Assembly: GCA_020057445.1 (NCBI GenBank)
Contig: JAGVFV010000065.1
Coordinates: forward strand, 1-5,919
DNA from: an archaeon
GTDB taxonomy: Archaea; Nanobdellota; Nanobdellia; Woesearchaeales; JAHJEM01
DNA length: 5,919 bases
Direction of reading: 5' to 3'
Positions 1-5,254 of the stretch are shown here, one piece after another (within the stretch, counting starts at the first letter, position 1; each line of letters begins with the position of its first letter). The notes beneath the pieces are model-generated. The model was not told the origin of the DNA. It saw nothing but the letters and a program-made list of their open reading frames with translations, and searched no databases. The position numbers and the translations under genes are program-made.

Positions 1-23
1 AAGACACAGCTATTGACATGTGA
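1..23 (+). CDS. C-terminal tail of an upstream gene (partial)
   Basis: Reading from base 3, the frame gives D-T-A-I-D-M and then TGA at 21-23. This stop overlaps the GTG start at 20-22 in the arrangement GTGA, a common 4-base overlap between translationally coupled genes. That overlap is the only support for an upstream gene; six codons are too few to identify a product. If real, the membrane protein that follows is the second gene of an operon, which would explain why no TATA box or ribosome site is seen before it. Confidence 0.35.
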
Positions 24-664
24 ACCCTTATACGAAATTTTTCCTTTGTATCTTTGTCTTTTTCGTCTCCTTTCTCGGTCTCTTGGCGCTCTACGACCTC
101 ACTCATCGGCATATAGCAATTCTCATCCTCCTTATTGCTGTTCCACTCATCATGATTTATGTCGGTATCACTTATAATCCACTGCGCAAGCGACAAATCC
201 TCCAAGACAAGGGAAAGCTTCCCTTATGCCTCTTCTGCGGAAAACAAATCAGCACAAGGAAAGAGTTCATCATCGGCTCAATCACTTCGCGAGCAGGATT
301 CAACTATGACACCTACCATGCCATCTGCCATCGCAAAGCGCTTACGACACCTCACTGCTACAAGCAGAACATCATCAATTACTGGTCGCGACGGATGCAT
401 TATACGCCCGATTACATCAAGAAAATCTCAGACTCAGGATTCCTCCTTAACACAGGCATGTGCATATTCTTCTACCCGACAGGAATATATATCCTCAACC
501 GCATGTCATTCTGGATAATAAACATCGTCTTCATAACAATCATGCTTGTCGCGCTGCCCTTGCAAGGCCAAATATTCTTTGGCATCATATGGGGACTCAT
601 TGTCGCATATCACGGATACGTGCTCATCAAAACAAACAATAGATACCTGCCTCTTCTCCGATAA
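20..664 (+). CDS. Multi-pass membrane protein with a CxxC...HxxCH zinc-knuckle-like motif
   Basis: This 214-residue protein is not one I recognise. It starts with GTG at 20; an in-frame TGA at 14-16 rules out a longer form, and the start overlaps the stop of the preceding frame by 4 bases. Two hydrophobic segments lie at about residues 7-26 and 32-52. A soluble central part (about 53-140) holds C70-L-F-C73-G and then H100-A-I-C103-H104. This spacing resembles a single zinc site of treble-clef or LIM/RING-like knuckles. Further hydrophobic segments lie at about 145-159, 163-180 and 184-203, so four or five membrane passes are likely. Basic residues (R57, K58, R59) after the second segment suggest that the loop is cytoplasmic. 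Zinc binding is inferred from spacing only. The gene ends 31 bases before trpS, which has its own promoter, so a functional link to trpS is not implied. Confidence 0.75.
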   Translation: MNPYTKFFLCIFVFFVSFLGLLALYDLTHRHIAILILLIAVPLIMIYVGITYNPLRKRQILQDKGKLPLCLFCGKQISTRKEFIIGSITSRAGFNYDTYHAICHRKALTTPHCYKQNIINYWSRRMHYTPDYIKKISDSGFLLNTGMCIFFYPTGIYILNRMSFWIINIVFITIMLVALPLQGQIFFGIIWGLIVAYHGYVLIKTNNRYLPLLR

Positions 665-674
665 ACATATAAAA
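661..674 (+). promoter_or_regulatory. TATA/BRE promoter of trpS, leaderless type
   Basis: An A-rich BRE-like stretch (ATAAAC, 661-666) runs into ATATAAAA at 667-674. The centre of the TATA element is about 25-26 bases before the trpS ATG at 696, the usual distance from an archaeal TATA box to the transcription start. No GAGGTG-like ribosome site lies between it and the ATG. The trpS mRNA is therefore predicted to begin at or next to the AUG. The element overlaps the stop codon of the preceding gene (662-664). Confidence 0.6.
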
Positions 675-695
675 GAAAGCACGCTGAAACAATAC

Positions 696-1796
696 ATGGC
701 AGAAGTCACACCGTGGGAAGTCAAAGGAGACGTCGACTACGAACGACTCATCAAGGAATTCGGCATCGAACCCATCTCCAAGCTCCCTTCCGGAATAGCC
801 GAACAGCTGCTCTTCAGAAGAGGATTCATCTTCGCACACCGCGATTTTGGAAGGATCCTTGACGCGATCAAGCACAAGAAGCCGTTCGTCATGATGACAG
901 GCCTCATGCCGACAGGAAGATTCCACATCGGACACCTCCTCGTCGCACAGCAGATGAGACTGTTCCAGGAGCTTGGCGCGCACCTCTACATCTGTGTCGC
1001 GGACATCGAAGCCTACAACGCCAGGAACCAGACTCTCGAAGAATCACGAAAGATAGCGCTCAACGACTACATACCCACATACCTTGCGCTTGGAATCACA
1101 GCGAAGAACTGCACCATCTACTTCCAGAGCGAAAGATCATCTGATGCGAAGAAGGCAAACGCGTATTACCGCCTGCAGAACCTCTTCGGACGCCACGCGA
1201 CATTCAACGAATTCCGCGCAGTCTACGGCGAGATCACACCAGGAAAGATGGTCGCCTCATTATTGCAGGCGGCAGACATGTACCATCCGCAACTCCCTGA
1301 ATTCCAAGGCCCGATCACGACAGTGATCCCAGTCGGCGTTGACCAGGACCCCCACATCCGCCTCGCAAGGGATATTGCAAAGCGCATCCCCTACAAGTTC
1401 ATATCGATATCAAGCACGTACAACAGATTCCTCCCTGGTCTTTCCGGCGGAAAGATGAGCGCATCAGACCCGACAAGCTACATTGCAGTAACTGATACAC
1501 CGAAAGATGTCGAGAAAAAAATAAAGAAGTACGCATTCTCCGGAGGACGAGACACTGTCGAAGAGCACCGGCGTCTCGGAGGAAACCCAGATGTCGACGT
1601 GTGCTACCACTACTTGACATTCCTGCTCGAGGATGACGCGAAGCTCAAACAGATACACGACGACTACAACGCAGGGAAGATGCTGACAGGAGAACTCAAA
1701 GAATACGCGATCAAGAACATCAATGATTTCTTAAAAGAGCACCAGAAGAAAAGGGAAGAAGCAAAGAAACACATCGAATTATTGTTTCCTAAGTGA
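696..1796 (+). CDS. trpS: Tryptophan--tRNA ligase (archaeal/eukaryal type)
   Basis: This cytoplasmic enzyme attaches tryptophan to tRNA-Trp in an ATP-dependent reaction. The 366-residue product has the class I synthetase features in order: an N-terminal T-P-W-E-V segment (5-9) typical of archaeal TrpRS, the HIGH box H77-I-G-H80 after M71-P-T-G, the G214-V-D-Q-D-P-H220 segment, and the KMSKS-type loop K253-M-S-A-S257. The segment AFSGGRDTVEEHRRLGG (about 280-296), followed by NPDVDV, is characteristic of the archaeal/eukaryal branch and not of bacterial TrpRS. The length fits the archaeal family. I chose the ATG at 696 because homology begins there and a TATA box sits about 26 bases upstream. 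The frame stays open back to 546, but that part only shadows the preceding membrane protein gene. Codons strongly favour C in third position, unlike the adjoining trmB-like gene. The 3' end overlaps the convergent trmB-like gene by 8 bases. Confidence 0.97.
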   Translation: MAEVTPWEVKGDVDYERLIKEFGIEPISKLPSGIAEQLLFRRGFIFAHRDFGRILDAIKHKKPFVMMTGLMPTGRFHIGHLLVAQQMRLFQELGAHLYICVADIEAYNARNQTLEESRKIALNDYIPTYLALGITAKNCTIYFQSERSSDAKKANAYYRLQNLFGRHATFNEFRAVYGEITPGKMVASLLQAADMYHPQLPEFQGPITTVIPVGVDQDPHIRLARDIAKRIPYKFISISSTYNRFLPGLSGGKMSASDPTSYIAVTDTPKDVEKKIKKYAFSGGRDTVEEHRRLGGNPDVDVCYHYLTFLLEDDAKLKQIHDDYNAGKMLTGELKEYAIKNINDFLKEHQKKREEAKKHIELLFPK

Positions 1797-2550
1797 TTAA
1801 AGCGCCCTCCCAAAATGATTCAAATACCTTTCTAAGGTTTCCATTAAGTCTCTCGCTTCTTATAAGCAAAACACCTCCAAACAATATCGGATCCTCATTT
1901 ACCAACTTCAATAACACAGAATGCGAGTCGATAATATCGCAACTGACGAAATCAATGTGTTTATACCTCACAGAAAAATTAGAATATGTTCTTCTCGCAT
2001 CTTCCAATATTGGAGGAAGCGAACTTCCTGGCGGATAAATCGCCTTAAACATTATCCCCTTTTTCAAAAGAGATACTATTTCTTTTTCCCATAAAGATTT
2101 CGCTCTTCTATTTGATTTAGGACGATGATGCACATTAAATATTTGAAGCATCTCCTTCCTCGCCATTCGAAACGCCTCAAGTTGGATCTTTTCATTCTCT
2201 TCATTTGTCGTGCCTATCTGAAATAAACCTGGAGTCATACTCCTTGCAATCTCTATTTCACTCACAAGTCGGGTTATTTTTTCCCTATCTGCTTGTTCCT
2301 TTTCCATCTTCATATCTATGATCTTTCTCATAGTGCCAGATGGGTCAGCAATAAAGACTTTTTTCGGCCAAGATGAAGATTCATTTACAATTCCGCGTTC
2401 CTTTAGCTTTTTTACAACAGAATACACTTTTCCATAGGGGATATCCGCTTTCTTGCATAATTCCTTCAAGGTTAACTCCTCTTTGAGCAAGTGTATTATT
2501 GCACGGCTTTCGTACCGTTCCATCCCCCACGACATCAAAATATCTTCCAT
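1789..2550 (-). CDS. TrmB-family transcriptional regulator
   Basis: This 253-residue protein has the layout of archaeal TrmB regulators. Residues 1-70 form a winged helix-turn-helix: E14-S-R-A-I-I-H-L-L opens the domain, L27-T-L-K-E-L-C-K-K-A-D-I-P-Y-G-K-V-Y makes the helix-turn-helix, and the wing runs to about 68. A charged helical linker, probably a coiled coil for dimerisation, spans about 73-102. The rest (about 110-253) matches the TrmB C-terminal effector domain, with a strand-rich FGGVLLIRS segment (224-232) and a terminal VFESFWEGA helix (242-250). TrmB proteins bind sugars or other small ligands through this domain; the ligand here cannot be read. The ATG at 2550 follows GGTG after 4 bases. 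A perfect inverted repeat covers the start, suggesting autoregulation. Codon use is clearly AT-richer than in the flanking trpS and deoxyhypusine synthase genes, which may reflect horizontal acquisition or low expression. It is divergent from the unknown gene at 2614. Confidence 0.88.
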   Translation of the reverse strand: MEDILMSWGMERYESRAIIHLLKEELTLKELCKKADIPYGKVYSVVKKLKERGIVNESSSWPKKVFIADPSGTMRKIIDMKMEKEQADREKITRLVSEIEIARSMTPGLFQIGTTNEENEKIQLEAFRMARKEMLQIFNVHHRPKSNRRAKSLWEKEIVSLLKKGIMFKAIYPPGSSLPPILEDARRTYSNFSVRYKHIDFVSCDIIDSHSVLLKLVNEDPILFGGVLLIRSERLNGNLRKVFESFWEGALIT

Positions 2551-2573
2551 TTCACACCATTTCAGTGTGAAAT
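2549..2573. promoter_or_regulatory. Candidate operator: perfect 9-bp inverted repeat at the trmB start
   Basis: The left arm ATTTCACAC (2549-2557) and right arm GTGTGAAAT (2565-2573) are exact reverse complements around a 7-base spacer, CATTTCA. The arms are 16 bases apart from start to start, about one and a half helical turns, which fits binding of a dimeric winged-helix protein. On the minus strand the element covers the trmB ATG, its GGTG ribosome site and the predicted transcription start. On the plus side it ends 11 bases before the TATA box of the 2614 gene. I saw no second copy in the window. TrmB binding is inferred from position and symmetry. Confidence 0.6.
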
Positions 2574-2602
2574 TGTCGGAATACTATATAAAATTGCCGG
2601 AA
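2571..2602 (+). repeat. 11-base direct repeat flanking the TATA box
   Basis: AATTGTCGGAA (2571-2581) and AATTGCCGGAA (2592-2602) match at 10 of 11 positions. They start 21 bases apart, about two turns of the helix, and lie on either side of the TATA element. The left copy overlaps the last three bases of the inverted-repeat operator. The arrangement could present two protein sites on one face of the DNA. Chance cannot be excluded for repeats this short. Confidence 0.4.
2579..2593. promoter_or_regulatory. Shared divergent TATA element of the trmB-like gene and the 2614 gene
   Basis: TATATAAA at 2585-2592 is centred about 25-26 bases before the ATG at 2614, so the plus-strand gene is predicted to be leaderless or nearly so. 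Read on the minus strand the same bases give TTTATATAG, centred about 38 bases before the trmB ATG. That predicts a start near 2562 and a leader of about 12 bases. It is the only TATA-like element in the 63-base gap, so both genes may share one TBP site with direction set by the flanking BRE bases. Sharing is an inference from the short gap. Confidence 0.55.
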
Positions 2603-2613
2603 AAGGAACTCAT

Positions 2614-3315
2614 ATGACATCACTGAGCAGGATCATCCTCAATCCAGGAAACCAGAATGAAACTGCAATAGTTAGACATCATCTTGATGCATTGGCATTG
2701 GATTACAATGAGACCGGTTTCATAGAGCCTGACAGATTCTATCCCTGCTATTCCGTTTTTAGAAACGCAAGCCTGGAGCCAGAAACTCCTCGTATCCTTT
2801 TACGATCAGGCATTATCGGATGCTACATATACGAGTCCTATTACGGCGCCAGAAGATTCATACGACAGGAATACGCCAGAAAGATACTTGAAAAACCGGA
2901 TGATTATTTTACCAAGATCTCTACGTTCTATCCGAGTACAGAGTACAACCCACATCATGATATGCCTCCCCTCAACCTCGTCACTTGTTTTGGCGAAAAC
3001 AAGGAAATAATATACGAAGGGAAAATCGACAACGCTCCGCACGGACTCAAGACACCACTCGATCACTATTATTACAAGGATTGGCACGAAGTCAGCAGCA
3101 GATATATCGGAAAACCTGAAGAATTGCAATCGATTTTCGGAATCTTCCTCTCACCCCATTCACGAGACATCATCCTCAAAGAGGACCTTGATGATCTTAA
3201 AGAAGGAAAGACAATAGTTACCGCAGACTATGGAGACATCTACGAAGTCCATTACAGTGCACTCTACCTGCACGAAGGAATCATCTATGGACTTTATGCA
3301 TACATGTTCGACTGA
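2614..3315 (+). CDS. Hypothetical soluble protein, divergent from the trmB-like gene
   Basis: I do not recognise this 233-residue protein. It has no signal peptide or membrane segment and is probably cytoplasmic. It is rich in tyrosine, histidine and acidic residues, including Y77-Y78, the H115-H116-D117 segment, D150-H-Y-Y-Y-K-D-W157 and a C-terminal run of alternating aromatic and hydrophobic residues (S215-A-L-Y-L-H-E-G-I-I-Y-G-L-Y). The mix of predicted strands with short helices suggests a compact alpha/beta fold, but no catalytic motif stands out. I chose the ATG at 2614 because it lies about 26 bases from the TATA box. The frame extends back to 2491, but that stretch crosses the promoter and the trmB start and would not be transcribed from this promoter. 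A weak AAGGAA precedes the ATG. Divergence from a regulator across a shared operator suggests that it is the regulator's target, perhaps in handling or sensing the same ligand. Confidence 0.8.
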   Translation: MTSLSRIILNPGNQNETAIVRHHLDALALDYNETGFIEPDRFYPCYSVFRNASLEPETPRILLRSGIIGCYIYESYYGARRFIRQEYARKILEKPDDYFTKISTFYPSTEYNPHHDMPPLNLVTCFGENKEIIYEGKIDNAPHGLKTPLDHYYYKDWHEVSSRYIGKPEELQSIFGIFLSPHSRDIILKEDLDDLKEGKTIVTADYGDIYEVHYSALYLHEGIIYGLYAYMFD

Positions 3316-3330
3316 CTCAGCTGTCCCTCT

Positions 3331-3343
3331 AAACATTTAAAAA
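3331..3343 (+). promoter_or_regulatory. TATA/BRE promoter of the deoxyhypusine synthase gene, leaderless type
   Basis: AAACA (3331-3335) precedes TTTAAAAA at 3336-3343, centred about 26-27 bases before the ATG at 3366. The stretch between is pyrimidine-rich (TTTTTCTCTCCC) with no GAGGTG-like site. The mRNA is predicted to begin at or beside the AUG. Confidence 0.6.
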
Positions 3344-3365
3344 CAAACCTTCATTTTTCTCTCCC

Positions 3366-4391
3366 ATGCCAAAGAAAGACAACAAAGAAGATAGGGAAGA
3401 CGCAACCACATTAAAGCGCCACCATGCTCAATACTCTCCAGAGCGCATCTTCGACCTATCAGGACATCCTGAGATCAAGGGAATCAACTTCGAGAAGAAA
3501 GCAGACACCGACGCGCTCATCAAGAGTTTTTCCACGACAGGATTCCAGGCGACAAACCTCGCCCGAGCGATAGAGATCGTCAATACCATGCGAAAGGAAA
3601 AAGCGACCATCATCCTCTCCTTCACCTCCAACATGATTTCTTCAGGCGTCCGAGACATCATCACCTACCTTGTCAAGCACAAGAAAGTCGACGCGATCGT
3701 GACAGCAGCAGGAGGGATCGAAGAAGACATCATCAAGAGCCTCAAGCCATTCGTGCTCGGTGACTTCTACGTGCCTGGAAAAGTGCTCTTCGACAAAGGC
3801 ATCAACAGGACGGGAAACATCTTTGTCCCAAACGACCGCTTCGCCTACTTCGAGAAATTCATAGAGCCCATACTCGACGATATGCATGCAGAGCAGCAGA
3901 AGACTGGCCACATCCACTCTACCTCTGAACTCATCAGGCTCCTTGGAGAGCACGTCACGAACAAGGAATCCTACCTCTACTGGGCAAGCAGGCATAAGAT
4001 ACCAGTCTTCTGCCCAGGAATCACCGACGGGTCGCTAGGCGATCTCATCTTCTTCCAGAAACAGCGGCACAGAACATTCCATCTAGACATCTCACAAGAC
4101 ATGTACGACATCGTCACCTTCTGCTTAAACGCAGAAAGATGCGGCGCGATCATCCTTGGAAGCGGCATTGCAAAACACTTCACGCTGAACGCCAACATCT
4201 TCCGCGGAGGGCTCGACTATGCAGTTTATATCACGACAGCAGACGAGTTCGACGGCTCAGATTCTGGAGCACGTCCGGACGAAGCAGTCACCTGGGGAAA
4301 GATCAAGCCAAACGCGCTCTCTGTAAAAGTATTTGTCGATGCAACGATAGCATTCCCCCTGCTTGTCGCAGGGACGTTTGCGAAAGAATGA
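3366..4391 (+). CDS. dys: Deoxyhypusine synthase
   Basis: Deoxyhypusine synthase is a cytoplasmic NAD-dependent enzyme. It moves the aminobutyl group of spermidine to one lysine of initiation factor 5A, the first step of hypusine formation (in archaea, aIF5A). The 341-residue product is full length for an archaeal member. Visible family blocks, in order, are F86-T-S-N-M-I-S-S-G-V-R (86-96), V112-T-A-A-G-G-I-E-E-D (112-121), G145-I-N-R-T-G-N-I-F-V-P-N (145-156), F215-C-P-G-I-T-D-G-S-L-G-D (215-226) and G265-S-G-I-A-K-H (265-271). The highly conserved FDGSDSGARPDEAVTWGKI block spans 295-313. K312 in W-G-K corresponds to the lysine that forms the enzyme-substrate imine in the human enzyme (Lys329). 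No key residue appears to be missing. The lysine- and acid-rich first 15 residues look disordered. The gene has its own TATA box, and its stop codon directly abuts the stop of the convergent membrane protein gene. Codon use resembles trpS, with many C-ending codons. Confidence 0.97.
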   Translation: MPKKDNKEDREDATTLKRHHAQYSPERIFDLSGHPEIKGINFEKKADTDALIKSFSTTGFQATNLARAIEIVNTMRKEKATIILSFTSNMISSGVRDIITYLVKHKKVDAIVTAAGGIEEDIIKSLKPFVLGDFYVPGKVLFDKGINRTGNIFVPNDRFAYFEKFIEPILDDMHAEQQKTGHIHSTSELIRLLGEHVTNKESYLYWASRHKIPVFCPGITDGSLGDLIFFQKQRHRTFHLDISQDMYDIVTFCLNAERCGAIILGSGIAKHFTLNANIFRGGLDYAVYITTADEFDGSDSGARPDEAVTWGKIKPNALSVKVFVDATIAFPLLVAGTFAKE

Positions 4392-4847
4392 CTATACCTT
4401 CTTCTTCCTATACAGCTTGTTATGAACGGCGAGTTCTTCCATGTGCAATTGCTGCAATGCCTCATCAGGAGGAGGCGCCACTGTCATGCTCACGATGGAT
4501 GCGATGAACATGATGACAAAGACGACGGTGAATGTTACACCCCACGCAAGAGACCAGGGCAGGATGACAAACAAGGAGATGATCCCTCCAAGGATGCTCG
4601 TGAGCATGAATCCTGAGCTCAGCGGCGTCGGCAGCATGTGCCTCCTCGGCTCGATCTCCTCAATCCTCTCCTTGTGATGAGGCGGCATCTCGATGCGAAG
4701 GATGTACGCCTCCAAGAACAGGACCATGAAAAACAGGCTCAGCAGGAATCCTCCAGTGACCTGATAATAGATCAGATAGAAACTCGAAAACACAAAACCA
4801 AGGATACCGACAATGATCAACAGCAGATTGACGCCTTTACGAGCCAT
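4392..4847 (-). CDS. Hypothetical four-helix membrane protein
   Basis: This 151-residue protein is not assigned to a family. Hydrophobic segments at about residues 7-28, 33-50, 77-96 and 100-123 predict four membrane helices in two hairpins. A charged loop (51-72, with H57-H58 and several E/K/R) joins the hairpins. The start M-A-R-K and the ending Y-R-K-K-K-V, both basic, suggest that both termini are cytoplasmic. The tail from A124-P-P-P is soluble and helical. I chose the ATG at 4847 because GAGGTG lies 4 bases upstream; an ATG ten codons earlier in the same frame would overlap that site. A TATA element sits about 40 bases before the ATG. The gene meets the deoxyhypusine synthase gene end to end and is divergent from the lipoprotein gene, with which it might share an envelope role, though this is only positional. 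Confidence 0.8.
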   Translation of the reverse strand: MARKGVNLLLIIVGILGFVFSSFYLIYYQVTGGFLLSLFFMVLFLEAYILRIEMPPHHKERIEEIEPRRHMLPTPLSSGFMLTSILGGIISLFVILPWSLAWGVTFTVVFVIMFIASIVSMTVAPPPDEALQQLHMEELAVHNKLYRKKKV

Positions 4848-4851
4848 CCTA

Positions 4852-4857
4852 CACCTC
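4852..4857 (-). promoter_or_regulatory. Ribosome binding site of the four-helix membrane protein gene
   Basis: Read on the minus strand, GAGGTG is followed by TAGG and the ATG at 4847. It matches the anti-Shine-Dalgarno end of archaeal 16S rRNA (CACCTC) over six bases. It decides the start against the in-frame ATG at 4877. Confidence 0.7.
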
Positions 4858-4882
4858 TTTTCCTCTCTCAAGGCCACTACGG

Positions 4883-4900
4883 TTTAAATATTTTCCGAAA
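4883..4900 (-). promoter_or_regulatory. TATA/BRE promoter of the four-helix membrane protein gene
   Basis: On the minus strand TTTCGGAAAA runs into ATATTTAAA. The CGGAAA part resembles the purine-rich BRE that archaeal TFB contacts. The TATA centre is about 40 bases from the ATG, predicting a leader of roughly 14 bases that just includes the GAGGTG site. Confidence 0.55.
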
Positions 4901-5010
4901 TCATCCTGAGCGACATTAATAATGTATGGACTTGCGTCGTTCATGATGGGGCTCTTTCCATAGCATCTCCATCAGTATACTCTCGAATTCACCGGCTAAA
5001 TTCCAAACAA

Positions 5011-5018
5011 TTTAAAAA
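5011..5018 (+). promoter_or_regulatory. TATA box of the lipoprotein gene
   Basis: TTTAAAAA is centred about 38 bases before the ATG at 5053. The predicted transcript start near 5040 leaves a leader of about 13 bases that just contains the GAGGTG site. The 116 bases between this element and the opposite promoter (4895-5010) hold no gene I can support, only a weak 5-base inverted repeat (ACATT/AATGT, 4913-4925). Confidence 0.5.
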
Positions 5019-5040
5019 TGCGTACTTCTTCATGCTCCAA

Positions 5041-5046
5041 GAGGTG
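5041..5046 (+). promoter_or_regulatory. Ribosome binding site of the lipoprotein gene
   Basis: GAGGTG is followed by six bases (GTATTT) and ATG at 5053. It fixes the start at 5053; the in-frame ATG at 5032 lies upstream of this site and too close to the TATA box to be transcribed. Confidence 0.7.
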
Positions 5047-5052
5047 GTATTT

Positions 5053-5226
5053 ATGAAGCCAATGCACATCGTTTTCATCGCCATGCTATTCATGTTCGTC
5101 ATCGCATGCACACCAAAGGAAGAGATCTGCCCTGCAGGCGGATGCGACGATACGCTCCCTCCCTCAGAAGTGACTCCGCCGCCAGAAACGACACCTCCTG
5201 AAACAACAATCCCCCCCCGCAACTGA
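5053..5226 (+). CDS. Exported lipoprotein, N-terminal part as read (frame ends early at a poly-C run)
   Basis: This is the 57-residue open part of a longer gene. Residues 1-18 form a signal peptide: a lysine at position 2, then a hydrophobic stretch H5-I-V-F-I-A-M-L-F-M-F. The lipobox V16-I-A-C19 predicts a lipid-anchored cysteine and a mature protein on the outer face of the membrane. After C26 and C31 the sequence becomes a Pro/Thr/Glu linker with repeated T-P-P-E-T and P-P-P-E-T units, then stops at TGA 5224-5226. The stop is almost certainly a frame effect. Past a run of eight C, the next frame continues the same P-T-E composition (A-T-E-P-P-T-P-P-E-T-P-P) into the domain ending at 5809. 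Seven C instead of eight would give one protein of about 251 residues. Sequencing error, a recent mutation, a switchable tract or +1 ribosomal slippage could each explain this. Confidence 0.75.
   Translation: MKPMHIVFIAMLFMFVIACTPKEEICPAGGCDDTLPPSEVTPPPETTPPETTIPPRN
5211..5218 (+). repeat. Poly-C tract (8 C) at the frame break
   Basis: Eight consecutive C lie in the Pro/Thr-rich linker codons. With eight, the frame reads I-P-P-R-N and stops. With seven (or ten), it reads I-P-P-A-T-E and continues to 5809. Homopolymers of this length are prone both to replication slippage and to sequencing or assembly miscounts. Confidence 0.9.
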
Positions 5227-5254
5227 ACCTCCCACACCTCCAGAAACACCTCCT

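Noticed and set aside
546..695. 50-residue N-terminal extension of the trpS frame
   Set aside because: It overlaps the membrane protein gene, reads as low-quality sequence with no TrpRS homology, and lies upstream of the TATA box that predicts transcription starting at 696.
2491..2613. 41-residue N-terminal extension of the 2614 gene
   Set aside because: It crosses the trmB start, the operator and the TATA element. The promoter spacing supports the ATG at 2614.
4848..4877. Earlier ATG for the four-helix membrane protein gene
   Set aside because: The ten added residues are highly charged, and the region contains the ribosome site for the ATG at 4847.
4895..5010. Possible small RNA or small gene between the two divergent promoters
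   Set aside because: Only a weak 5-base inverted repeat is visible, with no convincing frame or internal promoter. I treat it as ordinary divergent upstream DNA.
5032..5052. Earlier ATG for the lipoprotein gene
   Set aside because: The GAGGTG ribosome site lies between it and the ATG at 5053. A start at 5032 would also put acidic residues in front of the signal peptide.
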